Source: Gari tellinella (taxonomy: Eukaryota > Mollusca > Bivalvia > Cardiida > Psammobiidae). From it: 64,000 bases of DNA. Made by a program: the position numbers and the translations under genes. The notes under the pieces were generated by a model, which worked only from the letters and a program-made list of their open reading frames with translations, was not told the origin of the DNA and did not search any database. The stretch is taken from NCBI GenBank assembly GCA_922989275.2, contig OV277871.1:59665848-59729847 (forward strand), in the 5' to 3' direction. Of the stretch, positions 34,009 to 44,089 are shown piece after piece (positions within the stretch are counted from its first letter, which is position 1; every line of letters starts with the position of its first letter).

Positions 34009-34243
34009 CTACAGGGGAGAATACGTTTGTCTTTCCCGATGAACGCGTTTACGCTAAAGTTAACGTTTGCAATGAAAAAAAGTTTTGAGCCAGATCAGAC
34101 GCCGGATAACCCGGTCAGTCTCCAAACTGTTTGCCACTCGTATAAAATTAAAAAGTCAGACCTATCAAAAGGTTGTATTTTTCTACATTTCAGTGCATTG
34201 CATTTGCGTGTAAACGAGAAAGAATAACGTCTTCTCCAATACA
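34009..34243 (-). repeat. M-A element, hairpin shortened
   Basis: Left tacaggggagaatacgtttg, right aacgtcttctccaatac. In the hairpin the left arm is intact (gagccagatcagacgccgga) but the right arm has lost about 11 bp (cccggtcagtctccaaactg). Confidence 0.8.
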
Positions 34244-34529
34244 CATGTAAGAGCCAACTTTAGTCTATGTCATCACACTATACAATCTACTGCACGCGTA
34301 AATGTTATCTCACCCTACGGCATTTCCCAATTTGGCCTGGGATATCACGAAATTCAATTAAATCGTGGGCATTGTTTTCGCTAAATTATTCAAGTTTGTG
34401 GTTTCAGTTACATAATTTTGGTATTATATATACATGTTAATATTATATGTCCTCATTTATATTTTATCCTTAACTAACAAACACTTTGCGTTATTAAAGC
34501 ACTAGCGTAAAACAAACGAGATAGTTACA

Positions 34530-34736
34530 GTTGTGAAGACTTATTTTTTTCCAATGAACGCGTTTGCGCAAAAACTGTTTATTCCATCGAAAACAGTTTG
34601 GAGCCAGAACAGACGCGGGGGAACTGTATGCCATACATATTACATGTAACACGTTTTTAGAAAAACTGTCATTTTCTACATTTTTTTGCATTGCGGTTGC
34701 GTTTCGTTTGCATGTAAACGTGTTCTCCTATGTTTT
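34530..34736 (-). repeat. M-A element, hairpin right arm lost
   Basis: Left ttgtgaagacttattttttt, left arm ggagccagaacagacgcggg, then directly gaactgtatgcca; the right interior and end (gcggttgcgtttcgtttg ... cgtgttctcc) remain. Confidence 0.75.
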
Positions 34737-35228
34737 TACACTGTTGTCAACAAAGGCCATTCAAGTCGCAAACTACCTTAAAATTAAATTTGACATATGA
34801 TAGTAAACGACGGTTGTTTAAAATGTGTGACGTCATGGCAGTGAATGGGACTTATCGTGACTAGTACAAGGATAGTACATGTATACACACACGATAAGAC
34901 AGCTGCATGGATGTACCTGTTTGTTAAACTTCAAATCGTGCCTTTTTAAAGTACGAAACTATCAACTAAATCTGTCAAACGCATAATATCTCGGGTTGTG
35001 GTTAAGTTATCTAAACATATTCACAATATTAGATATGCCAAGCGAGACATGTGTAATTATGCCAAAAGTGTTGTATCCTGATCAGACACGAAGCTGTTTA
35101 ATGATGATTGTGCAGTTAACGGGCAACATATATTTTTACCAAGTTTTGTCTGTTAGTGACATACATGTATGTCTGACAAATGTCCTTGCAATGCGTGTTG
35201 ACACCAATCCGGTATTACACTTACAGTC
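34737..35228. other. no gene; M-B scraps
   Basis: gacgtcatggcagtgaatgg at 34,830 is an M-B right end, and gtatcctgatcagacacgaa at 35,065 a hairpin scrap. No coding sequence recognised. Confidence 0.45.
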
Positions 35229-35400
35229 ATTAACTCATTCACCCCTGAAATTATTAACGGAAAATACCAATTACAAAATCAGTCTAGTCCATTTTTGACT
35301 TTTAAGGGTTGATTTTAAACATATATTTCAAACTGACAAACAGTGTAGACCCTGATCAGAGGGCTCCTTAGGGACCGAGTCTCTTCTTCTTCTATATTTA
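35229..35400. repeat. M-D element, 5' part
   Basis: Left ttaactcattcacccctgaa matches the M-D end at 21,555. The hairpin left arm caaacagtgtagaccctgat and cagagggctcc follow, then a short gggaccgagtctc and no clear right end. Confidence 0.6.
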
Positions 35401-35474
35401 TACTAACTCACCAGCTGCCAGACCGTTGATTATCCCTTGGATAGTAGAGGTCCTTCTTAGCAACATTTCTTGAC

Positions 35475-36328
35475 ATTTATTATGTTATTTATGACATGCC
35501 AAAAGGATAAACATCAAGAATAAGACTGTTTGCCGACGATACCATAGCATACCTCACAGTGACATCAGACTCAAACTGTGATAATCTGCAGAGTGATCTC
35601 AGCAAGTTATCTCAGTGGGAAGACAAGTGGCTAATGGCTTTTCGCCCGGAAAAATGCAACGTGTTTTCAATCGCAAAAAAACAGGAAAGTAATAACTAGA
35701 AACTATATTTTGAGAAACCACACACTTGAGCAAATCACTTCTGTCACATATCTTGGACTAACGATCACTTCAGACCTGAAATGGACTCCAAACATAAACA
35801 GCATCTGCAGCAAGGCAAATGGCACCATCGGTTTCCTGAAAAGAAATCTCAACATTAGTAACAGACATATTAAGGAGAAAGCCTACATATCACTTGTTAG
35901 GCCGTCTCTAGAATAGGCCTTTCCGGCCTGGGATCCCCATCTTAAGAAAGATATCGACAGACTTGAGAAAGTTCAGATACGGGGGCTCGGTAAGTGCTCA
36001 ATCGACATCACAACAGATCCTCGGTATCTGAAATGATTGACCATCTGGAGTCGAAACAGTTGTCAGAAAGGAGAAGAACAGCAAGACTGTGTATGTTCTA
36101 TAAGCTGGAAACTGGCACTGTGTACATTGACAATAGTGCGAAACTCACACCATACCAAAGACAGTCGCGGTCTTTCAATGAAAGAGCATACCAGCTGCCA
36201 ATCTGTCGGACGAATGTCAGGAAGGAATCTTTCTACCCGCGAACGACACGGAGTGGAACACCTTGCCCACGAGTACCGTGCTTTCGCAGACCCTGGATTC
36301 CTTCAAGGCTCACCTTACAGCATAAATA
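35475..36328 (+). pseudogene. Jockey-like LINE ORF2, RT core to C-terminus, broken
   Basis: Translated in pieces: YVIYDMPKG (one stop), IRLFADDTIAYLT with the RT catalytic FADD at about 35,530, DNLQSDLSKLSQWEDKWLMA, FRPEKCNVFSI, then ITSVTYLGLTITSDLKWTPN, ANGTIGFLKRNLNIS, AYISLVRPSLE (stop at 35,914), and after a frame change VSEMIDHLESKQLSERRRTA. It finishes with ESFYPRT and, in another frame, EWNTLPTSTVLSQTLDSFKA before TAA at about 36,328. At least two stops and two frameshifts. The order is that of a LINE from RT palm to C-terminus. The name 'Jockey' is by general resemblance only. Confidence 0.85.
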
Positions 36329-36511
36329 GGCTGCAATATGTTCCATGCCCACATCCTGAAAACGGCAGAACAGTCAATTATTTGATGGAGGCCGTATTAT
36401 GGTAGAAGTACATGTACCATTGTCCAGATATACTGAGGATTACGGTTTAGTTAATCCAAATAGTAAGTGTAATCAATTCTAAGCATAGCTCAATTGCAAT
36501 TCAATAAAACC

Positions 36512-36798
36512 ATAACCCTGTTCGCTCCGTTTAAAGCTTGACATTGCATTCAAACCTTTCATGATCAAGTTATTCGGGATTATGTATCCCCTTCATCGCT
36601 TATTTGTCATTTGCTTCAGTATTGTTGTCTGCAAGCCACCTTTCATCGTCATATTTAAGGTTGTATGGTTTAATAAATATCGATAAGAGTGTCAAACAGT
36701 TTGGGTTCTGATTAGACGCCGCGTTACGCACCGTCTGATCAGGATTTATACTGTTTGACAACGCACTTTAAGACGTCAATGAGAGTGACAGGGTTAAT
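36512..36798. repeat. M-B element, long subtype
   Basis: Left aaccctgttcgctccgttta, interior gtattgttgtctgcaagcca, hairpin (caaacagtttgggttctgat ... gcgttacgc ... ctgatcaggatttatactgt), right gtcaatgagagtgacagggttaa. Confidence 0.8.
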
Positions 36799-36989
36799 AC
36801 CATCAATAAATATTCGTTTGTTAAATGTTTGCGAAGGAATAATTGGACATATTGCCAGCCGTATATTCTATTAAACCCTTTTAAAACCTTAATTTCACTT
36901 GTGGGTATTTAAAACCCTTTTGGTCTCTTCTAGTACATGCATTTTGAAGCAGTCTACTGTTGCATGTTTGGTATGACAACAGAAAACAA

Positions 36990-37115
36990 TGAAGATATCA
37001 ACCAGTGCAGATCCTGATCAGAGGGCTCATGTAGTATACTTCTGATCAGGGTTTGCACTGTTTGCGTTTGTAATCAGTAATCTCTACAACGGGTTGTAAG
37101 GTTGAAAGGGTTAAG
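36990..37115. repeat. M-D-type hairpin with a GGGTTAA end
   Basis: ccagtgcagatcctgatcag and agggctcatgtagt pair with acttctgatcagggtttgca; then ggttgaaagggttaa closes the right side as in M-B. A mixed M-D hairpin with an M-B-like end. Confidence 0.6.
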
Positions 37116-37541
37116 GGGTAAACTGCCTTGTCAGAAATCTTACCCCACCAGCATTATTGTTAAATCGGAGCTATAAATTCTTATATAACGCGATTACTTG
37201 CCCTTTTCACAAAGCAAGATATTTTATTTGCCTTATGGCCATTCTTTTTGTAAAATATCCATTCAAATAATGTGTTTTCCTATCAATAAATAAATAAATA
37301 GGAAACTAATAGAATTCCATGCAATGTAAATCATGTTTATGTAACCTAGAATCACGTGTAATGCTTTGAAAATCAAATTTTATACAAAACTTAAACAAGT
37401 TTGTTACAACACATAGTTTTCCCTAAAGCGGTCGAGTAACGGATTGCTTCAACGCAATTAAATTATTATAAGAATGTCAGGTATTGAAATACATAGCCTC
37501 CGATAAGGTAGAGACATACGGTAGCTTTAAGAATAGGTGAG
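37116..37541. other. no recognised feature
   Basis: AT-rich; a short (AATA)n run near 37,290. Confidence 0.5.
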
Positions 37542-37868
37542 TACAGTGCTCCCTCCTTACAACGGCCCTCCAAACAACGACTCCCTCCTTACAACGACCC
37601 TTGCCGCTATTTTCCAAAACAACACAATAATGTCCACCCAATTGCCGACTGCTATGTCGTCTGCTAAAATGTTCGTGTGCTGTTTTCCTCAAATTTACAT
37701 AATGAACATTTTGATAGAAAAAAAACCTTAGATACGTGTGACAAACAGCTTATCAGACGGTGCTGTTTGCAAATGTAAGCCAATTTTCCTCCACATAACG
37801 ACTCCCTCCGAACAACGCACACATTATTTGTCTCCCAGTGGGTGTCGTTGTAGAAAGGGAACGCTGTA
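37542..37868. repeat. M-C element with short hairpin
   Basis: Left tacagtgctccctccttaca, right gttgtagaaagggaacgctgta. The tandem words ctccctccttacaacg and cctccaaacaacg repeat inside the left arm. The hairpin is cut down to gacaaacagcttatcagacg plus gtgctgtttgc, so most of the stem is missing. Confidence 0.85.
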
Positions 37869-38484
37869 TATTTATGGGGTGATTTGACCGGATTTATGTC
37901 TGTTGATCCCTTATAAGGCAAATCATTTTCCTACGAATAAGAATATACATGTACGTATGTACAATATCTAATAATGAACTTTAAGTAATTGTTATTTCAT
38001 ACAACTTGACAAAAGACAATTTCCTCTAAACAACATTCGTAAAAACCACAGAAACATTACCATGTAGGAAATCCATATGCATATTAGCGTTCTAAAATGT
38101 AATAAGATTCAAGATTTTATTCGTTATCAAACCAGAAGGTCACAGACCCATGTGGCAACATTTGGATAATACATAATGATATGGCAGACAAAGTCACAAA
38201 CATAAATGCAAACAGATAAATTGTTAGGCATGCAAAGCTTATTTCTTAATCACTAAATTATTTATGTATTACGTAGACGAAGTGCATGCAGTAATTACAC
38301 ACTCAATGTCAACACGTTTTAGGATGAAACACAATATAAACTTTTCCTGCGTTAGTCAACACAGAACACTTACTCGTGAAAAAGCATGTATTCATGTAGT
38401 TTAAACACATTTTATTTCTACTCTCAAGGTATTCATGTGGTTATCCTTTGCCTGTCGATCATGACTTGACTGACTCTTCAGTGT
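37869..38484. other. no gene; possible LINE tail scrap
   Basis: At 38,107-38,130 (minus strand) cgaataaaatcttgaatctt resembles the AT-rich tails of some LINEs, but no coding part adjoins it. Otherwise unrecognised. Confidence 0.35.
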
Positions 38485-38665
38485 TCAAACAGTTTAGATC
38501 CAGATTGGACGCCGCGTTACGTTGTTTCTGATCTGGATCAAAACTGTTAAATATCCGTATTTAGTTGTAGTCAATTTAAAAGTAATACAGTTACATTTTA
38601 CTCAAGCATTTCAGACGACACTTTCCAAACTTGCAAAGCAGACGACGTTTCGGTAGAAGAAGTGT
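38485..38665. repeat. M-B element
   Basis: gtgttcaaacagtttagatc, hairpin loop gccgcgttacgttgt, right arm ctgatctggatcaaaactgt, then the tandem block cagacgacactttcc / aagcagacgacgttt shared with M-B at 47.2 kb and M-C at 52.6 kb. Confidence 0.75.
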
Positions 38666-38912
38666 CAAGAGATGTCCGAACTATTACAAATAGTCCGTAC
38701 GCTGCCTCGGCAATATAATGCCCCCGTGGGGTATATTTGTATAAACACATATGTGTTAGAAACATGTAAGGAGTTGTCCACTACGGTCAGTCTTGTTCGA
38801 AACGAAACATCAAGAAAGAACAGTGGACCCTGTTACATATTTTATAAAGAAATGTTCTAATAAAACATGTAATATACTAAGACAACTGTATAATATACAT
38901 TATATGCATTAT

Positions 38913-41282
38913 ACTGTGTTATTGTGCAGAGTTTCAGATCTGATTGTAAACGCTTTATCAAAAAAAGTTCCTAGTTTCTTAAAGGTTTGAGCATTTTTTG
39001 AATTGACAAGTTCTGTAAATTTATACATATTTGGCCTTTCCCTAAATTATTGAGACAAACATTGTTTTCTTAATTGAGTAAACAAGGAACTCTCCAAAAC
39101 AAAATGATATTCATCTTCCAAACTACCACAAAATAAGCATTTTCTATCAATTAAAGGTGTTTTACTGGCTTGTTCCATCTGCCTGCTTCAATACATAGTC
39201 TATGGGAACTTACTCTAAGACGAGCTAAGATTTTTCTAATATGAGTAATATTCAATATATCTAGATATGGTTGAAATTTAAAACCAGCAATACGGCTGTT
39301 GAAAATAGCCCTACTTGAAGTATGTAGCCTGCCTTCCCAGTTTTGAAGAAATTGGGCGTGTAATCTTTGTTTGATTACAAGTAGAAATAATTTACAATCA
39401 CCAACTGTTTGATTGTACCAAACCTCCGGGAAACCAAGAAGTCTAAGAAGTATGTCTCTCATCAACGATGCCAAATTGACACAGTTTGGTTTGTCTAAAA
39501 CATCTCTATATAATGCATTGTATATAATTTTTATATACTTTTTTTAATCAGACTGTAGTATTTGAAGCCAATATATTACAACACTAAAGTGTCTATTGAT
39601 TTGTAAAGGGGTTCGGCCTAATTCACCATAAATGAAGTCATTCTGAGTGCATTTTGTCACCCCTAACAATTGCTTGCAAACTTGTAAATGAACCCTTTCC
39701 AACGCATTTCCAAGATGAAAGCGCCACGTTTTGCATCCGTAATTTAAAATTGGAAGCACCAGTTTATCAAAAAATTGAAGCTTATGTCTATCACTAATAG
39801 TGGTAAATTTACATTAATATTTATATAATTTAAAATAGCTTTTAAAGATTGACCAGCTAATGTATGTTGGACTTCTGTAAAAGATCCACCAGTAGTAAAA
39901 ACAATACCACGGTAAACAATGTTTTTTAACAATTTCGAGTTGTTCTCCTCCATAAGTAAAAATAATATTATCAGGCAATCTACCACCCCTTCTAAATATC
40001 TTAACCTATGTTTTGTTAGAATTTGCTAATAGTTTCCATTTCCCGCAATAGTTGTGTAGAATGTCTAAATTTGTCTGTAGCTCCTCCGCGCTGTTACCAA
40101 AAATAACAATATCATCTGCATACAATATTAGAAATAATTTAAACATATTAACATTAATACTGTTACCACCATGACGAACAAAAAAATCTTCTAGGTCATT
40201 GACAAACATGGACAAGAGAAAAGGTGATAGATAATCTCCTTGTCGTACACCTAATCTATATTCGAAACTGTAACTTAATTGGCTCATATATTTCACTCTT
40301 GATTTGACTTGTCATATATTGAGCGGATAATATTAAGTATATTACCGCGTATGCCTAATTTTATCAATTTCGACCACAAGTTTTCGCGTGTCATATTATC
40401 AAAAGCCTTACTGAAATCGATAAACGCACACAATAGTTGCTTATTATTATTCAGCATAGGTGTTATAAAGACATGTTATGCAAAAATATTATCTGAAGTA
40501 CCCATTTTTAATCTAAAACCTGCCTGAGATTCAATGTAGACGTTATAACTCTCTGCCCATTTAGTAAGACGGTTATTCAGAACTCTTGTAAAAAGTTTAC
40601 CCAACGCACTAAGTAAAGTTATCCCTCTGTAAGTATTTACCTCCTTTACACTACCTTTTTTTATGCAAAGGGACAATAAAACCATCTGACCATGTTTCAG
40701 GAAAATAGCCGATTTCGAATATTTTATTGAACATAGTTACCAAATAAGGGATTATAACACTTTTGCCGTGCATAAAAAAATCGTTTAAGAACATATCAGG
40801 TCCACAAGATTTATTTGTATTTAACTGCTTAATAGATTTAATAAGTTCGTCGTTTGTAAATGGTAAGTTTAATTCTTCAAATATAATGTCAAATTCATTT
40901 TGTTCATATATATCAAGGAAGTACAACACATCATCATCTGGAATAAAAAAACCTGTCTTCAGGATTATTGACTGCTTTAAAATATATTTCAAACGGATCT
41001 AGTGAGATTTTTAACTGCTTTATACCGCATGACTTTTTCAACATTTTCCAATATACTTTCGCGTTCTTCTCTCTAGCTGACAGTAACTTTTGGGTTTCTC
41101 TATTGTCAAAATCAAATTTACATTTCCGTACACAGCTTTTGTATTCAGACCTTTTACTTACCATATGTTTCCTATACAATATCATGTGCATAAAAAATAG
41201 CTCTAAACTCTTCGGTTGACATTTTGTTTATGCGTTTTGAGCATATACCTTGTGCATTTAACAAGGCGCACTGTAGAGTTAC
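38913..41282 (-). pseudogene. decayed LINE ORF2 with deleted endonuclease
   Basis: Reading the minus strand from 41,282: TLQCALLNAQGICSKRINKM, STEEFRAIFYAHDIV, an endonuclease N-terminus; then near 41,180 it jumps to KRSEYKSCVRKCKFDFD and LLSAREKNAKVYWKMLKKS, the linker before RT, so about 200 residues of nuclease are missing. RT pieces follow: LNTNKSCGPD, YRGITLLSALGKLFTRVLNN and ESQAGFRLKMGTSDNIFA, RLGVRQGDYLSPFLLSMFVN, catalytic LYADDIVIF with YADD at 40,111-40,122, then VYRGIVFTTGGSF, LAGQSLKAILN, LPILNYGCKTWRF, FLQNWEGRLHTSSRAIFNSR, LRVSSHRLCIEAGRWNKP and RKCLFCGSLEDEYHFVLE. The stop is near 38,915. There are many frameshifts, so the copy is dead. The lineage looks typical of molluscan LINEs; I cannot fix the clade. 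Confidence 0.88.
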
Positions 41283-41848
41283 CTTCTGGCCACCGGACTA
41301 AATATTATGTGCATCTCGAGCACCGTGTCTATTTATATCACTGGGAATTTTTTCTGCTGTAGTGATGTACTGAATTAGACCTTTTTATCGCGATGCTCCT
41401 TTAAATCCAGCCTAAATAGTGTTTGGAAGCATAAAGACAGTAAATTCAATATTCCAAAGAAATAGATTTGTCTACAACAACCATCCGCATAAGGGACTAC
41501 ATGTACATAATTTTAAAAGAAGATTATTCGATGATCTAGATTGGGCCTTAACGAGCTGAGTCTCAATACCACGGCCATCAGGAAAAGGTAAAAAGGTAAA
41601 AAAAAAAAAAAAAAAGAAAGAGGGGCGTCAAAATTGCGGTGTTTCTCGGGATTCTGCCTTGTGGAATCCGAGAACCGTTTTAACTAGGAGTTTTTTGCTT
41701 TGCAATTATGAAGCTTATACTTTATACTACGTATTGGCAATTAGCTTTACCCGATATACCGTTTGATCGAATGTCAATAGAGGAAAAATTGGGAGAGGGG
41801 TACAATTCGGAAATTGGAAGTTCGACCCCGTGTTTATATATCTAGTGT
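41283..41848. other. linker DNA with a poly-A run
   Basis: Contains A17 at about 41,599-41,615 after a tandem ggtaaaaaggtaaaaa. If the Gln-rich frame upstream is ORF1 of the same LINE, this would be its decayed ORF1-ORF2 region. No protein signature seen. Confidence 0.35.
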
Positions 41849-42309
41849 TTATACATTTTTTCTTTTGGGGTTCAGACTTCTATTGTGACGCTCCCCTGTG
41901 AGTTGCTGCTGCAGTTGTAGTGGACTGATATGGGGTCCAAAAGTTAGTGGAACCTGTGAAACTGGTGGAATAAACATGTGTTGTGCTGGAAATACGTTTG
42001 TCTGAGAGGAATTATGACTGGGTCCTGCCTGATTTGGTGAGTCACTTTGACTATGTTCCACAGAATGTTGAGTTGTGTGACCAGCAGCTGTTTGCATATC
42101 ACATGTTGTCCACTGTAACTAGTGTTAGACATGTTATTCTGTCTCTGTTCAGCAGAATGTTGTATCACCTGACGGTCTACCTGTTGTTGAATGTCAATTG
42201 ATTCATCAGTCTGCCTACTACCTTGCATGTCAATAATTCTCTGATCAACAGATTGCTGAGTCACATGATTTGAATATAGAGCGCACATAAAAAACTGTGT
42301 AGAGAGCAA
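41849..42309 (-). pseudogene. Gln-rich frame, possibly LINE ORF1
   Basis: Two minus frames join near 42,095: VTQQSVDQRIIDMQ ... TDESIDIQQQVDRQVIQHSA and then MQTAAGHTTQHSVEHSQSD, NQAGPSHNSSQTNVFPAQHM and VSQVPLTFGPHISPLQLQQQ. The composition is strongly Gln/Ser/His/Pro and continuous over the shift, so it was once one coding sequence. It lies ~570 bp upstream of the minus-strand LINE ORF2 and in the same orientation. Some molluscan LINE ORF1 proteins have a disordered Pro/Gln-rich N-terminus, so ORF1 is the favoured guess; a host low-complexity exon is the alternative. Confidence 0.4.
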
Positions 42310-42569
42310 TGCGCATATTTATACAACACTGTTGTTTCCGTTTTGAACAGCATACTATTATTTACAACGAATAAATTCAGAAGGTAGTTTACTGCAACTA
42401 AGATATTTAGTTTTGACCTTCATTCATATATAGTCAACATTGAAGGCGATTTATCAATGAATGGCAAAATATAAATCCTTTTCCTGCTGCGATATCGTCT
42501 GATTTGAAATCATCGTCTTAAAATATTGTTAAATTTGAATTTATACATATTTCACGTATAGAAACCTAA
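42310..42569. other. no recognised feature
   Basis: Short AT-rich spacer. Confidence 0.45.
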
Positions 42570-42645
42570 AGAATAGTGTCAAACAGCTTTGATCCATATT
42601 GGACGCCGCGTTACGCCCAAACTATTTGCAAAATTCAGTGAAGTC
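42570..42645. repeat. M-B hairpin relic with right arm deleted
   Basis: gtgtcaaacagctttgatcc, attggacgccgcgttacgc, then at once ccaaactatttgcaaa: left arm and loop are kept and ~18 bp of the right arm are gone. Confidence 0.7.
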
Positions 42646-42782
42646 GCAATCAGCAGGCAAAGATTTCAGAGCTTGATCAAACACAAACATTATTGTAAGT
42701 ATCCATGTTACTTAGTGGTTTTTGTCTTTTTGTTTAGCCGTTCTGGACACCTACAGTAAAGACTACTATAGTCGGATTTCGA

Positions 42783-43131
42783 TACAGTGCTCCCTCCTTA
42801 CAACAGTCATCCGAACAATGATTCCCTCCTTACACTAATGCTTGCCGCTATTCCCCAAAACACATGACTTGTTGGACCCTTTCACTACTGCAAAGTTACA
42901 TATTGGACATTTTGACAGGAAAAATATAACCTCGAGTGGCAAGCAGCTTGTATCAATGTCAGATGCCGCGTTTCCAGGTGTCTAACCTAGATTCAGGATG
43001 TTTGCAAATGAAAACCAATTCCTGCCCCGCATTTTAAGAGCACTGTCTGTCCCTCCCTATAACAACTCACTCCAAACAGGAAACAATATCTGTGTCTCCC
43101 ATTGGGAGTTGCTTTAGAGAGGAGTACTGTA
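42783..43131. repeat. M-C element
   Basis: Left tacagtgctccctccttaca, right agagaggagtactgta. A decayed hairpin at about 42,940-43,006 (gcaagcagcttgtatcaatg ... gatgccgcg ... ctagattcaggatgtttgc). Confidence 0.85.
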
Positions 43132-44089
43132 TATATACCTTGTTTTAGTCGACATATCCGTATGTTAAAGTTCAAACGTGACTTAACCACATTTGAAATA
43201 TCGATAAAATCGACTGAAGTTAGTTCAATATAACGAAATTCAAATATAGAACTACAAGTTAAACCGAATTCAAATAGAAAAAAATTGTGTTTTTATTATT
43301 CATTTAATCTCCATGGTATTCGTTTCGCATAACCAACTAAATCAATGCAAAGAGGCGCCGTATTTCAATAATAATTGTTTACAGCAAATTGAAACAAATA
43401 CGTGCGTATGCATTGTATTAAATTTTTCCTAATATCTATCAGATTAAAGCAAATATCTGAGCACTGCGCATTGAAATTGAGAGGTTGTCTGTTTAACATT
43501 GTGAGGAAGTGAAATTAAAAAAGTTATTTATGCATCTTTCAAATAAAATTAAAAAATGTTATCATTTATTTTGAAAATATCATATCACATACAAAATCAC
43601 CATCCTTGCATTTAGAAATGCACTCTTTTTTTGAAGTCCATAAGAAAAATGTCTCTAGGACAACGACTCTGACACGAAACGGCCCGATGCTGTAGTGAAT
43701 TTCGTAAGCTACTATTCAGATGTTACGTATCGATGAAACACGGCATTTTATCTAAAACTACCACAAGTCCTCTATACTTTATTAAAAACTAGATGTTAAA
43801 GTCCCATTGTATTTTCAGACCTTTTCTCTATAATGTCTGAAATACAATAACGGTTTATAATAATGTTTGAGCATTCTCATGGGCCAAACTGATCTATGAA
43901 ATGATGAAAACGGACCTAAATCACCCAAAAGGGCGGTTTAAAATCATAACAGACCGAAAATAGAATGTCTGATATAAACATAACCACACGGATTAGTATC
44001 ACGTGATACAGCCGAAATCAACTTCACAGGGTGCAACCGTATCTACCTCCGCCCGTCCATTCAGCAGTCAGTTAGACTATCACACTTTT
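43132..44089. other. no recognised feature
   Basis: About 950 bp of AT-rich DNA. The last part (44,025-44,085, accgtatctacctccgcccg) is GC-richer and may be the unique left flank of the array that follows. Confidence 0.4.

Noticed and set aside
42993..43190. 65-codon minus frame
   Set aside because: Lies within and beside an M-C element and follows its inverted repeat.
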